Shown here: positions 44,546 through 53,123 of the stretch, piece after piece | How the letters are laid out: the number at the start of each line of letters is the position of its first letter | Numbering within the stretch: the first letter of the stretch is position 1 | Source of the DNA: Paenibacillus sp. Marseille-Q4541 | GTDB lineage: Bacteria > Bacillota > Bacilli > Paenibacillales > Paenibacillaceae | Direction of reading: 5' to 3' | NCBI RefSeq assembly: GCF_018310695.1 | Contig: NZ_JAGXCY010000011.1 | Span: 62,001 to 126,000 of the forward strand | DNA: 64,000 nucleotides | Notes under the pieces: model-generated | Databases searched by the model: none | Told to the model about the DNA's origin: nothing | What the model saw: the letters and a program-made list of their open reading frames with translations, nothing else | Position numbers and translations under genes: made by a program

Positions 44546-46149
44546 GTAAACCACAGCGATATCATCCTCTTACGATGCTACTGGAACTGTGGAATGTATT
44601 TAAAAGTTCCATTTCTATTATCATTTTTCTCTTTATTATTCAAGTCAATTCCAATTCTAACTTCATTACTTATGGAAGGTATGCTTTCTATGCGGCAATT
44701 GTTATTACGCTCATTGTCATCCTATGGAAATGGCTAACAAGTGAATACCTGCTAGATGATGCGGCATTTCATCTCCAGCATGGAATGCTGACAAAAACGA
44801 AAAAAACAATTCCATTCTCCAAAATTCAAAATGTACAGCGTCATTCTTCCTATTTTCATCGTATCTTTAACGTAACTTCGATTCGATTTGAAACCGGGAT
44901 GAAAGGCGATGATGCAGCCGTAGTGTTTCGTGTGCTTACCAAAGCAGAAGCGAACTCACTTGAACAGCATCTACATCAAAGTCTTACAAGCAAAACAGTC
45001 CGAGACCATGATGATCCCTCATCACAAGACTTAGCTTCCTCTGAAATATTGTGGACTGGACAATCAAACTTAGGTCAGGATGAACAGACTGCGAATGTAA
45101 CAGGGAATGTAATAGAAGAACAGCATCATGAAAATATAGGATTGATGAGTCATGGAGAAGTGGATCACGGGAAAAAGAAAACCATCCACTACACATCAAC
45201 TAAAAAGGAACTGTTCAAGGCTTCTTTTATTTCCCTTAGTTTCTTTGTATTGATCCCTATCGTAGGTTCCATCTATTCGTTTATAAAAGATTGGATTAAT
45301 ATCGAAGAGGAAGCGGAGAGTGTTTTCTCTAATGTCATTCAATCTTGGTGGCTAATAACCATTGTCATTCTGGGTCTGCTTGTGATATCAGCGGGTCTTG
45401 GTATTGTAACGACTTTTCTTAAATATGGTAAATATGAAATATCATCCGATGAAGATCGAATCTATATTTCCAAAGGCCTAGTGGAGCAAAGTACTTTTTC
45501 TATCTCCAAAGAAAAGGTGCAGGCAATTGACATTTCACAATCGTTTTTGAAAAGGTGTATGGGACTGGCTGAAGTGAAGCTCACAACAGTAAGTCTAACA
45601 GGGGATACTTCTAAGGAAGTGAATTCACTTTATCCTTTTTTGCCTGTCAAGGAAGCGTACTCCCTGATTTCTGAGTTATTGCCTTCTTATAGAGTGATTG
45701 AGGAAATGGAGAAACTTCCCCGCAAGTCTTTATGGATTCGAATGTTTAGACCAAGCTGGCTGTGGATCATCGTTACGGTCGCGCTGTATTACATTGATCC
45801 TTCCTTATTTGGATATGATCTTTCTTGGTGGATTCTTTCTGTCGTGCTTCTTATATGGATCTACTTGTGGCGTATACTAGATTTCTGGAACACAAGATAT
45901 GTCATGGATGAGGAATTCATTCAGCTCAGAAGTGGTGGATTTGGGACGCATCTGTTCATCTCCAAGCGGGACAAAATTATAGAAGTAAAAGTAACTCGGG
46001 GATATGTTCAACGATTATACGGTGTTGCTACCATCCATACATTAAATAGACCGGCCCTTTCACAAGAGATCAAGGATGTGCCGCTAAAATCAGCAGGTCA
46101 TTTCTATAGCTGGTATGTGAAACGAGGAGAGAACATTAAAACAGAATAA
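44542..46149 (+). CDS. Membrane protein with repeated bacterial PH domains (YdbT-like)
   Basis: 535 residues with three bPH2 modules, each after a pair of membrane helices: about 70-140 (LLDDAAFHLQHGMLTKTKKTIP in part), about 295-380 (YEISSDEDRIYISKGLVEQ) and about 440-520 (YVMDEEFIQLRSGGFGTHLF). Residues about 145-215 are a polar linker. It forms one unit with the YdbS-like gene through an ATGA overlap. In Bacillus subtilis this pair protects against antimicrobial peptides; the mechanism is not known. The protein sits in the membrane with PH domains on the cytosolic side by inference. Confidence 0.82.
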   Translation: MSKPQRYHPLTMLLELWNVFKSSISIIIFLFIIQVNSNSNFITYGRYAFYAAIVITLIVILWKWLTSEYLLDDAAFHLQHGMLTKTKKTIPFSKIQNVQRHSSYFHRIFNVTSIRFETGMKGDDAAVVFRVLTKAEANSLEQHLHQSLTSKTVRDHDDPSSQDLASSEILWTGQSNLGQDEQTANVTGNVIEEQHHENIGLMSHGEVDHGKKKTIHYTSTKKELFKASFISLSFFVLIPIVGSIYSFIKDWINIEEEAESVFSNVIQSWWLITIVILGLLVISAGLGIVTTFLKYGKYEISSDEDRIYISKGLVEQSTFSISKEKVQAIDISQSFLKRCMGLAEVKLTTVSLTGDTSKEVNSLYPFLPVKEAYSLISELLPSYRVIEEMEKLPRKSLWIRMFRPSWLWIIVTVALYYIDPSLFGYDLSWWILSVVLLIWIYLWRILDFWNTRYVMDEEFIQLRSGGFGTHLFISKRDKIIEVKVTRGYVQRLYGVATIHTLNRPALSQEIKDVPLKSAGHFYSWYVKRGENIKTE

Positions 46150-46159
46150 ACAATAATAG

Positions 46160-46194
46160 ACCGTCAATCATTCAAAATGGTTGATGGTTTTTTT
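46160..46194 (+). terminator. Terminator after the YdbST-like pair
   Basis: ACCGTCAATCATT pairs, with two G-T pairs, with AATGGTTGATGGT, followed by seven T. Confidence 0.85.
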
Positions 46195-46383
46195 ATCATT
46201 ACTTAAGCTAGACTGAGTAAAGATCTGTATGATAATATGGGAACACACGATCTGGTTTGATGTTGGTAGGACCGATAGTGTTACTTAAATATCGTGTTTT
46301 GCAAATAAATCCTTGAGCAGTTCATCCGCTGTTCCTTCAGAAGTGGAGACATTTTAACACTCCTTTGATAGGAAGGGATTTGT

Positions 46384-46389
46384 TATAAT
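46384..46389 (+). promoter_or_regulatory. Candidate -10 box of the TerB/ATPase/helicase operon
   Basis: TATAAT lies 26 bases before the first start codon. No good -35 box is at the usual distance. The remainder of the 220-base spacer upstream contains no gene I can support. Confidence 0.4.
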
Positions 46390-46415
46390 GGAAGCGTGAT
46401 GGAGGTACAGACGGT

Positions 46416-48506
46416 ATGGATAATAATACGAATGATAATGAACGAATAACGAAACAACCTAATAAAGATCCAAAACAGTCCATTCGAACCGATAAGGAGA
46501 TACGGTTTGCGGAGTATGAGTGGACGGATGAAGAGAAGGAAGCGGATATACCAAAGCGAGAAGATGCTCTTCGGAATAACACCGATCACGAGACGGAGAT
46601 ACAAGATCTTTCGTATGTACCGATTGACTCGGATTGGGACGGGCTTGATTTTCTGGATGATATGCAGGTGGAAGACTGGAACAGTTGGGATGAGGGATCT
46701 AGTGAAGATTCTTTCTCGATAAAGAAAGGGAAAAGAATCACTACACCTTCACCTATATATGACAGATCTATAGATCCTGCTTTTGATATAGATAAAGTAA
46801 AACCACTGGAAATGCCTAAGGAAGATGCTAAGCTAAGTGGAAATCGGGTGGTGGCTCCTCAAACATTTGATCGTGATGCCAATTGGGAGAAGCAATTTAT
46901 GTTCCTTACACGCGAGCAGACGTTTGTGAAGCAAGCCAGAGAATTTGAATCCATGACTTGTTCAGAAGCGGCATTTGTTTCATACCGAGCTTACTGGCCG
47001 ACTTATGAGCAAATGTCTCCAGCTCAGAAGAAATGGTATTTCTACTGGCGTAAGGAAGTAAAACTGGGCAGATATCCGGATACTGATTTATCGTATCTAT
47101 TCCTATACATTTATGAACTGATTCATGGGGTAGGTTGGTCTACTCCTGAGGAAGGGCTCGCCTTGCTCGATGAAGTCTGGTTTGGTTATGGACAGCGAGA
47201 GAAAAAAATCGATGTTTATATGCGTGAATGGTTATATGATTTCTGTCTTGTACATGGGCTTGAAATGCCATATACAGAGCTCATGGACAAACTTCCGCGG
47301 AAGATGTCTGATGAGTTGAAAGAGCGAGAGTGGATGCGCAGGTTTACAGCTGATCCCGTTCTTTTGACATGGGATTTGCTGTTTATGCTGATTGATTACG
47401 ATGCAGAACAAAGCCGATTTTTCAAGGAACAAGGCCGTAAAGATATGAAATCTTATGCACCTAAGGTGATTGCTTTAGTCGACCGTTACTGGATGAAAAG
47501 GAAAGGGACACGCTTGATAGATAGATTCCAGCCTCAGATAGTAACAAGAAAGAGAGCGTTGTTCCGCAGTGCAGTATATGATCATGATTTTTACGGACGA
47601 CACATGGAAGTTAAGGTGACTCCGATCAGCGAGTATGCTCCACTCCGCGCTTATTTAACGCAGCTTGTTCGTTTTACGGAAAATAAGCTGCGTGAATTTG
47701 CCGGTTTTAAGGGGCGACTTCGCGGAGTACAACTAGAATCCGAGGTAGAGGAGCTAATATCTCGCTATTTAACAAAAGAAATAAAAGAACGCGAAGTAAA
47801 CACAGCCAAGGCTGCTCGTCCAGCAGTAACCATTAACACGAAGAAGTTAAGACGTTTACAGGAAGAGTCGGAAGAAGTTCGTGATATGCTGATGACGGAT
47901 TATGAAATGACGGAAGCTCCTTCAGGGGAAGAGAGTCACGGTGATCCTGCGAAGGTAGAAGTTACATCGAATCTGCGGACCTACAAAGATGGGGAAAAAC
48001 AAAAAAGTAGATCAAAGGTCCAAGATTTACAAACGATACAAACAGAAATGGACTTTGATGCTATAGCTGATATTGGTTTTAACCGTGCGGAAGAGAACGG
48101 ATTATCGTCAAGATCTAATGTTGATGAGGTAGACTTATCTAACCATCATTACAGGGATGAGAGTGATAGCGGTCAGACTGTTAGCACGAAAAGTACTCCT
48201 GATATTCGTGAAAAAGGACAGGACCCGCTTATCATGTGGGAAACAAACGATTTAGATGAAGAGTGGCAGGAATTCGTTGAACGCTTGAAACCATACCACC
48301 TGGAAGCTCTTTATACACTAAGGGAAAACAAAGGTTCTGCCGCACTACAAGCTATCGCTAATCAGGTCGGCTCTATGCCTGCTTTACTTATAGAAGAAAT
48401 TAACGAAGTTTCTATGGAGATCATTGGTGATATTCTAATTGATGGTGAAGAGATAACAGAGGAATATGTACATGTACTAGAAACTTTGCGATATATAGAA
48501 GAATAG
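46416..48506 (+). CDS. TerB-N/TerB-C domain protein (Shango SngA-like)
   Basis: 696 residues. The first 160 are acidic and low in complexity. About 165-290 matches a TerB-N domain (REQTFVKQAREFESM, SPAQKKWYFYWRKEV, YLFLYIYELIHG), followed by a helical middle, a charged linker (about 480-600) and a TerB-C-like end (about 605-696; WQEFVERLKPYHLEAL, ALQAIANQVGSMP). The ATG has GGAGG ten bases upstream. It heads a three-gene unit with an ATPase and a helicase, the composition of the Shango anti-phage system, in which the TerB protein is SngA. Domain calls are by pattern; the system call is an inference from gene content and order. Confidence 0.72.
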   Translation: MDNNTNDNERITKQPNKDPKQSIRTDKEIRFAEYEWTDEEKEADIPKREDALRNNTDHETEIQDLSYVPIDSDWDGLDFLDDMQVEDWNSWDEGSSEDSFSIKKGKRITTPSPIYDRSIDPAFDIDKVKPLEMPKEDAKLSGNRVVAPQTFDRDANWEKQFMFLTREQTFVKQAREFESMTCSEAAFVSYRAYWPTYEQMSPAQKKWYFYWRKEVKLGRYPDTDLSYLFLYIYELIHGVGWSTPEEGLALLDEVWFGYGQREKKIDVYMREWLYDFCLVHGLEMPYTELMDKLPRKMSDELKEREWMRRFTADPVLLTWDLLFMLIDYDAEQSRFFKEQGRKDMKSYAPKVIALVDRYWMKRKGTRLIDRFQPQIVTRKRALFRSAVYDHDFYGRHMEVKVTPISEYAPLRAYLTQLVRFTENKLREFAGFKGRLRGVQLESEVEELISRYLTKEIKEREVNTAKAARPAVTINTKKLRRLQEESEEVRDMLMTDYEMTEAPSGEESHGDPAKVEVTSNLRTYKDGEKQKSRSKVQDLQTIQTEMDFDAIADIGFNRAEENGLSSRSNVDEVDLSNHHYRDESDSGQTVSTKSTPDIREKGQDPLIMWETNDLDEEWQEFVERLKPYHLEALYTLRENKGSAALQAIANQVGSMPALLIEEINEVSMEIIGDILIDGEEITEEYVHVLETLRYIEE

Positions 48507-48520
48507 AGGTGAACAGCTTC

Positions 48521-49864
48521 ATGAAACAACTGAAAATACCAAAGCGTTTGACGACAGCTCTCGTCAATTCTCTAACTGCAGGTGTAGTACCGCGAGTAGG
48601 ACTAGAACATATTGCGGTCGGGCGTAAACCTGAAGTCGAATCGATCCTGCGAGATATGGACAATATTGCAGAAGGAGGGGCTGCTTTCCGATTAATTACA
48701 GGCAGATACGGAAGCGGAAAAAGCTTTTTGCTGCAAATGATACGAGGATATGCGATGGACCGTGACTTTGTAGTGGCAGATGCGGATCTATCTCCGGAAC
48801 GTCGTCTAGTGGGGACGAAAGGTCAGGGTCTAGCAACCTATCGTGAACTGATGACACATTTGTCAACGAAGACAAGACCAGATGGCGGTGCTTTAGAGAT
48901 CATGCTGCAAAAATGGATCGCTGCTCTTCAGCAGGAGATTATGAGCAGTAGTGGTCTGCGCCCTGACGATCCGGCAATGAACGAAGCGGTTGAAATGAAA
49001 ATATATGCGGTCACGAATGAAATGCAAAACCTCGTTCATGGTTTTGATTTTGCTAAGGTTCTTGCAGCTTACTGGTCTGGATATAAACTCGCTGATGAAG
49101 ACCGCAAAGCTGCTGCTCTCCGTTGGCTCAGGGGGGAAGTGCCTACCAAGACAGAAGCGCGCAAGGAGCTTGGTGTAGGCGTTATTATTGATGATGATAA
49201 CTGGTACGACTATATGAAACTATGGTCTGAATTTGCTGCAAAAATTGGTTATAAAGGATTGCTGCTGTTCATTGATGAAGGGGTAAACCTTTACAAGATA
49301 ACGAACACCATATCAAGACAGAGTAATTATGAGAAACTGCTCACGATGTTTAATGATACGATGCAGGGCAAAGCCGAGCATTTAGGAATTTACATGGGCG
49401 GGACTCCACAATTTGTTGAGGATGAACGAAGAGGTCTGTTTAGTTATGATGCCCTTCGTTCAAGACTCATTGATGGACGTTACGGAGGAGGAGCACTCAA
49501 AACCTACACATCCCCCATTTTGAAGCTGGACTTGTTATCCCATGAAGAGATTCTCATTTTGCTGCAAAAACTACGAGATATTCATGCTATGCATTTTGGA
49601 TATGAAGCACAGCTACGTGATGAACAAATGATTGCTTTTATGCAAGCTGCTGTAGGGCGACTCGGTGCTGAAGAAATGCTAACGACACGTGAAGTAGTTA
49701 GAGACTTCATGGATCTTCTTCATACACTGCATCAGCATCCGCAATCGACTTTTGAAGGTTTGTTAGGCGAGAAGGAAGCTCTTTCTGCTAGCAGCAGAAA
49801 AACAGAGGGTACTTCTGCTAAAGGCGACGATCTGGATGATCTATTTTCGGAGTTTGAACTATGA
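48521..49864 (+). CDS. BrxD-like ATP-binding protein (DUF2791; Shango SngB-like)
   Basis: 447-residue AAA-type ATPase. Walker A GRYGSGKS (about 62-69) and Walker B LLLFIDEGVNL (about 249) are clear, with the flanking VGLEHIAVGRKPEVE start and MGGTPQFVEDERRGLFSY segment typical of DUF2791/BREX BrxD proteins. A GTG-started frame begins at 48509, but the ATG at 48521 lies nine bases after AGAGGTG. It starts 14 bases after the TerB gene and overlaps the helicase gene by four bases. In Shango the ATPase is SngB; BREX type systems carry a relative, but no other brx gene is here. Confidence 0.8.
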   Translation: MKQLKIPKRLTTALVNSLTAGVVPRVGLEHIAVGRKPEVESILRDMDNIAEGGAAFRLITGRYGSGKSFLLQMIRGYAMDRDFVVADADLSPERRLVGTKGQGLATYRELMTHLSTKTRPDGGALEIMLQKWIAALQQEIMSSSGLRPDDPAMNEAVEMKIYAVTNEMQNLVHGFDFAKVLAAYWSGYKLADEDRKAAALRWLRGEVPTKTEARKELGVGVIIDDDNWYDYMKLWSEFAAKIGYKGLLLFIDEGVNLYKITNTISRQSNYEKLLTMFNDTMQGKAEHLGIYMGGTPQFVEDERRGLFSYDALRSRLIDGRYGGGALKTYTSPILKLDLLSHEEILILLQKLRDIHAMHFGYEAQLRDEQMIAFMQAAVGRLGAEEMLTTREVVRDFMDLLHTLHQHPQSTFEGLLGEKEALSASSRKTEGTSAKGDDLDDLFSEFEL

Positions 49865-52071
49865 GCAGCGGGCCGTTCGTGAGATTGGCACCTTTTATTC
49901 AAGAATTTATTTATAAGAAGAAATGGGAAACGCTGCGTGAAGCACAAGGCGAGGCATGCCGTGTGCTGTTTGATACGGATCATCATCTGCTCATCGCATC
50001 AGGCACGGCTTCGGGCAAAACGGAGGCGGCCTTTTTTCCTGCGTTAACTGAACTTTATAATGATCCATCAGAATCAGTTGGTATTTTATATATAGGTCCT
50101 CTGAAAGCACTGATCAATGATCAGTTTGAAAGGGTCAGTGATCTGCTAAAAGAAGGACAAGTGCCGGTCTGGCATTGGCACGGAGATGTCAGTCAAGCGG
50201 AGAAGACCAAACTGATGCAAAAACCTTCCGGGGTGCTCCAGATTACACCTGAATCGCTAGAAGGGTTACTGATGAATCGTCCAAATGCGATTCCTGCGCT
50301 TTTTCATGATCTCAGGTACATTATCATTGATGAAGTTCATGCTTTTATGGGAGCTGACCGCGGAATACAGGTCCTCTCACAGCTGAGCCGGATTCAGCGA
50401 ATGACGTCTTGTTCTCCTAGAAGAATTGGGTTATCTGCTACACTGAGTGACTATGATGCTGCAGCTGGATGGCTTGGAGCGGGAACCCCGCAGTCTGTTG
50501 AGGTCGTGTCTCCTCAGGGAAGACGCAAATTGCGAATTTCCATTGACCATTTTTCATTCCCGGATGCCAGAGATGAGAAACAGGCTGAGCAACTGGAGCT
50601 AGCTAAAAAAGCCTATTACGATTATATATACGATGTGACTCACCTGAAAAAGGCGCTTGTATTTACGAACAGTCGTACCGATGCAGAATTAACAACGCTT
50701 GAACTTAGAAGAATTGCCGCAAAAAGAGAACAGCGCGATGTGTTCCACGTTCATCATGGCAGCATTTCTGCGATGCTGCGTGAAGAGACAGAAACGGCGC
50801 TTCGTACTGGACAAGGTCCGGCCGTAGCTGCGGCCACCTTAACACTGGAACTCGGGATTGATCTTGGTGAGCTGGAACGCGTCATTCAATTAGGCGCACC
50901 TTATAGCTGTTCCAGCTTCGTGCAGCGGCTTGGAAGATCAGGTCGCCGGGGAGACCAAGCTTCGGAGATGTTATTTTTGTGCCCTGAGGAAGAGGACGAG
51001 GAAGCAGAGCTTCCGGCTCGTATGCCGTGGACTTTGCTTCGCGCCATCGCAGTAACTGAATTGTATGTACGGCATAAGTGGGTTGAACCCGTCTATATTC
51101 GTAAGAAACCAGTAGGTGTACTTTATCATCAAACGATGAGTACACTCAAAAGTATGGGCGAGGCTGAACCAGCGGAACTTGCTCGTGCGGTGCTGACGTT
51201 ACCGTCTTTTCGAGAGATTGAACCAGCTGAATACAAACGGTTCCTGCAATATCTTTTGGATATAGATCATATCCAGCGTACAGACGAAGGAAGTCTCATT
51301 ATCGGTCTTGGCGGGGAAAAGATCGTAAATAACTATCGATTCTATGCGGTATTTAAAGACGATGAAGAACATGTTGTATACAACGGGTCAGAAGAAATCG
51401 GCTCCATTACGACCGTCCCGCCTCCAGGATATTGTTTCTCTTTGGCAGGGAAGCTTTGGAAAGTAGAAGAAGTGGACACGAAGCACAAAGCATTATATGT
51501 AAAGTCTGCTAAAGGCAAGGTGGATACGTTGTGGCTTGGTGCAGGAGGGGACATTCACACCCTTGTTATTCAGAAAATGCGCGAGGTTCTGGCGAGCAGT
51601 GATCTATATCCATATCTTACTCCCAGTGCAGAAAATCGATTGGAAAGAGCTAGAAGACTCGCTAGAGAAAGTGGTCTTCTGAAAAGTGTTGTCATTCCTG
51701 CGGGTGGAGACTCTTTCTTTATTTTACCGTGGGCTGGCAGTAAGCAGTTTCGGACATTAGAGCGAATGCTCAAGCATAATCTAGCAGGTCGTCTTGAACT
51801 TCGTTCCCTCGTTCCGATGGAACCGTACTATATGGTCGTAGCAGGTAATACAGATGACAAAGCGGTTCTAAATGCGATTCTTTCAGAACTTGAGAACAAC
51901 AAGGATGCAAGTACGCTGCTTGATCCGGATGAAGCTCCTTATCTCGGTAAATATGATGAGTTTGTTTCACCACAGCTCGTCCGTACGGCATTCTATGTGG
52001 ATGGACTGGATTTGGAAGGCCTGGCGAAGGTACTAAGGGAAAGACACTCTGCTGACGATTCGCCCTTCTAA
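49861..52071 (+). CDS. DEAD/DEAH box helicase (Lhr-like; Shango SngC-like)
   Basis: 736-residue superfamily 2 helicase. Walker A SGTASGKT (about 46-53), motif Ia GPLKALI, motif II DEVH (about 158), motif III SATL (about 192) and motif VI QRLGRSGRRG (about 354-363) are all intact. After the two RecA-like domains come about 330 residues as in Lhr-type helicases, including a winged-helix-like part. Translation is coupled to the ATPase gene by an ATGA overlap. It acts on nucleic acid with the two upstream proteins. Whether DNA or RNA is the target cannot be told here. Confidence 0.85.
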   Translation: MSSGPFVRLAPFIQEFIYKKKWETLREAQGEACRVLFDTDHHLLIASGTASGKTEAAFFPALTELYNDPSESVGILYIGPLKALINDQFERVSDLLKEGQVPVWHWHGDVSQAEKTKLMQKPSGVLQITPESLEGLLMNRPNAIPALFHDLRYIIIDEVHAFMGADRGIQVLSQLSRIQRMTSCSPRRIGLSATLSDYDAAAGWLGAGTPQSVEVVSPQGRRKLRISIDHFSFPDARDEKQAEQLELAKKAYYDYIYDVTHLKKALVFTNSRTDAELTTLELRRIAAKREQRDVFHVHHGSISAMLREETETALRTGQGPAVAAATLTLELGIDLGELERVIQLGAPYSCSSFVQRLGRSGRRGDQASEMLFLCPEEEDEEAELPARMPWTLLRAIAVTELYVRHKWVEPVYIRKKPVGVLYHQTMSTLKSMGEAEPAELARAVLTLPSFREIEPAEYKRFLQYLLDIDHIQRTDEGSLIIGLGGEKIVNNYRFYAVFKDDEEHVVYNGSEEIGSITTVPPPGYCFSLAGKLWKVEEVDTKHKALYVKSAKGKVDTLWLGAGGDIHTLVIQKMREVLASSDLYPYLTPSAENRLERARRLARESGLLKSVVIPAGGDSFFILPWAGSKQFRTLERMLKHNLAGRLELRSLVPMEPYYMVVAGNTDDKAVLNAILSELENNKDASTLLDPDEAPYLGKYDEFVSPQLVRTAFYVDGLDLEGLAKVLRERHSADDSPF

Positions 52072-52121
52072 AACATAGTTGATGGCACTATAGGATATTC
52101 GCAAGCTATTTTCTTCTACCT

Positions 52122-52163
52122 AAAAGGGACCTTCTTTTTTGTAAAGAGGGTCCCTTTTTTTTA
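52122..52163 (+). terminator. Terminator after the helicase gene
   Basis: AAAGGGACC pairs with GGTCCCTTT, followed by T. It closes the three-gene unit. Confidence 0.88.
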
Positions 52164-52252
52164 TAAGGTTAGAGAACACAAGGAACGATTGTGCGATAGG
52201 AAGTACCAGAACGGGATTGCACAACCGACCAATACAGTATAAGAGGTGCATT

Positions 52253-52708
52253 ATGAAAAAGTATGAAAAAATGTTAGTTGCAATTCATGAACCTGATTTG
52301 AATTGTTACTCAAACAAAGGGGACTGGCTATATATTTCAAATAACAAAGATACTAAAAAAGGGCGTTTTAGATTGCCTAATTATATCCATTATTTTGTGT
52401 CAGTAAATGAACAACGGATGCCCTCTGAAATTGGTGTGATCAAAAGGATAAATAATCATATCACAGCAAATGAACTTGCCGAGCTAGATTATAAAAGCAG
52501 AAACAAAGATGTAAAGCTTCTTACTGATGAAATTGTAAAAGAATATGAATGGTTTTTACAAAAAATTAATGCTCAACCCGAACATACTCCAATGGCAGTC
52601 ACTTGGTTAGAAAAAGTATTTCCTAAAAAAGAGAAAGAACTACGGTTACATAAAAAGTTCTTTACTGGATTATCAAAAGAAGAAAAAAAGGAATTGTTTG
52701 AAAGGTAG
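52253..52708 (+). CDS. Hypothetical protein
   Basis: 151 residues, basic and rich in Lys, Glu and Asn, no signal peptide or membrane helix. I do not recognise a family. The first 75 residues look globular (MLVAIHEPDLNCYSN, WLYISNNKD, NYIHYFVSVNE), the last 70 are helical with a charged end KKEKELRLHKK. The ATG at 52253 has AAGAGGTG five to six bases upstream; the frame from 52217 is not used. Its base composition is more AT-rich than the flanking helicase. It lies between a terminator and a T-box leader, so it has its own promoter. It could be a recent arrival beside the defence-like operon. Confidence 0.6.
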   Translation: MKKYEKMLVAIHEPDLNCYSNKGDWLYISNNKDTKKGRFRLPNYIHYFVSVNEQRMPSEIGVIKRINNHITANELAELDYKSRNKDVKLLTDEIVKEYEWFLQKINAQPEHTPMAVTWLEKVFPKKEKELRLHKKFFTGLSKEEKKELFER

Positions 52709-52774
52709 TGTTATTTTTGTTGTTGCATTTAGGGATAATGTGGATATAATAGTCACAACAGTAAAAACAAAAAG

Positions 52775-53072
52775 CAATGACGAGAAAGAGTAGGGAAGAC
52801 ACTCTTCTTTGAACAGAGAGCTCCGGCAGCTGAAAAGGAGTAAAGAAGCGTCCACCGAATATGGTCTCAGAGCTGTGCATCGAACTCTTCTTCAGAGAAG
52901 ATTGTAGGCTGCACCGGGTGCGCCCGTTATCGTGCCAGGGTATAATCATCTATTAATGACATGTATCAAAAAGATGACGTACTTGTGGAGGCCGTTTTTC
53001 GTGAGGAAGCGGTAAATTGAGGTGGAAACACGTGAGCTATGCTCTCGTCCTTTAGGGGACGGGAGCTTTTTG
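52775..53072 (+). ncRNA. T-box riboswitch, methionine type, upstream of metG
   Basis: Leader with AGTA (5' specifier-loop element, 52791-52794), AGAGAG, then GAAT-ATG-GTCTC at 52857-52868, a T-box-like sequence TTGAGGTGGAAACACGTG (53017-53034) and terminator GCTCTCGTCC/GGGGACGGGAGC with five T (53041-53071). The likely specifier is ATG (52861-52863), one base further from GAA than in the leuA leader. The bulge reads TGGA rather than the usual TGGT, an oddity. Uncharged tRNA-Met should raise metG expression. Confidence 0.85.
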
Positions 53073-53123
53073 TGTTTTATCGTAATTTACTGCGCGCAGA
53101 TTAAATTGAAGGAGGAATGGAGC

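Noticed and set aside
49861..52071. Assignment of the ATPase/helicase pair to a BREX system
   Set aside because: The ATPase resembles BrxD, but no methyltransferase, PglZ or BrxC-type gene is present; the TerB gene points to Shango instead.
53022..53123. N-terminal extension of metG
   Set aside because: It covers the T-box and terminator of the leader; the ATG at 53124 has a strong ribosome site and the normal family N-terminus.
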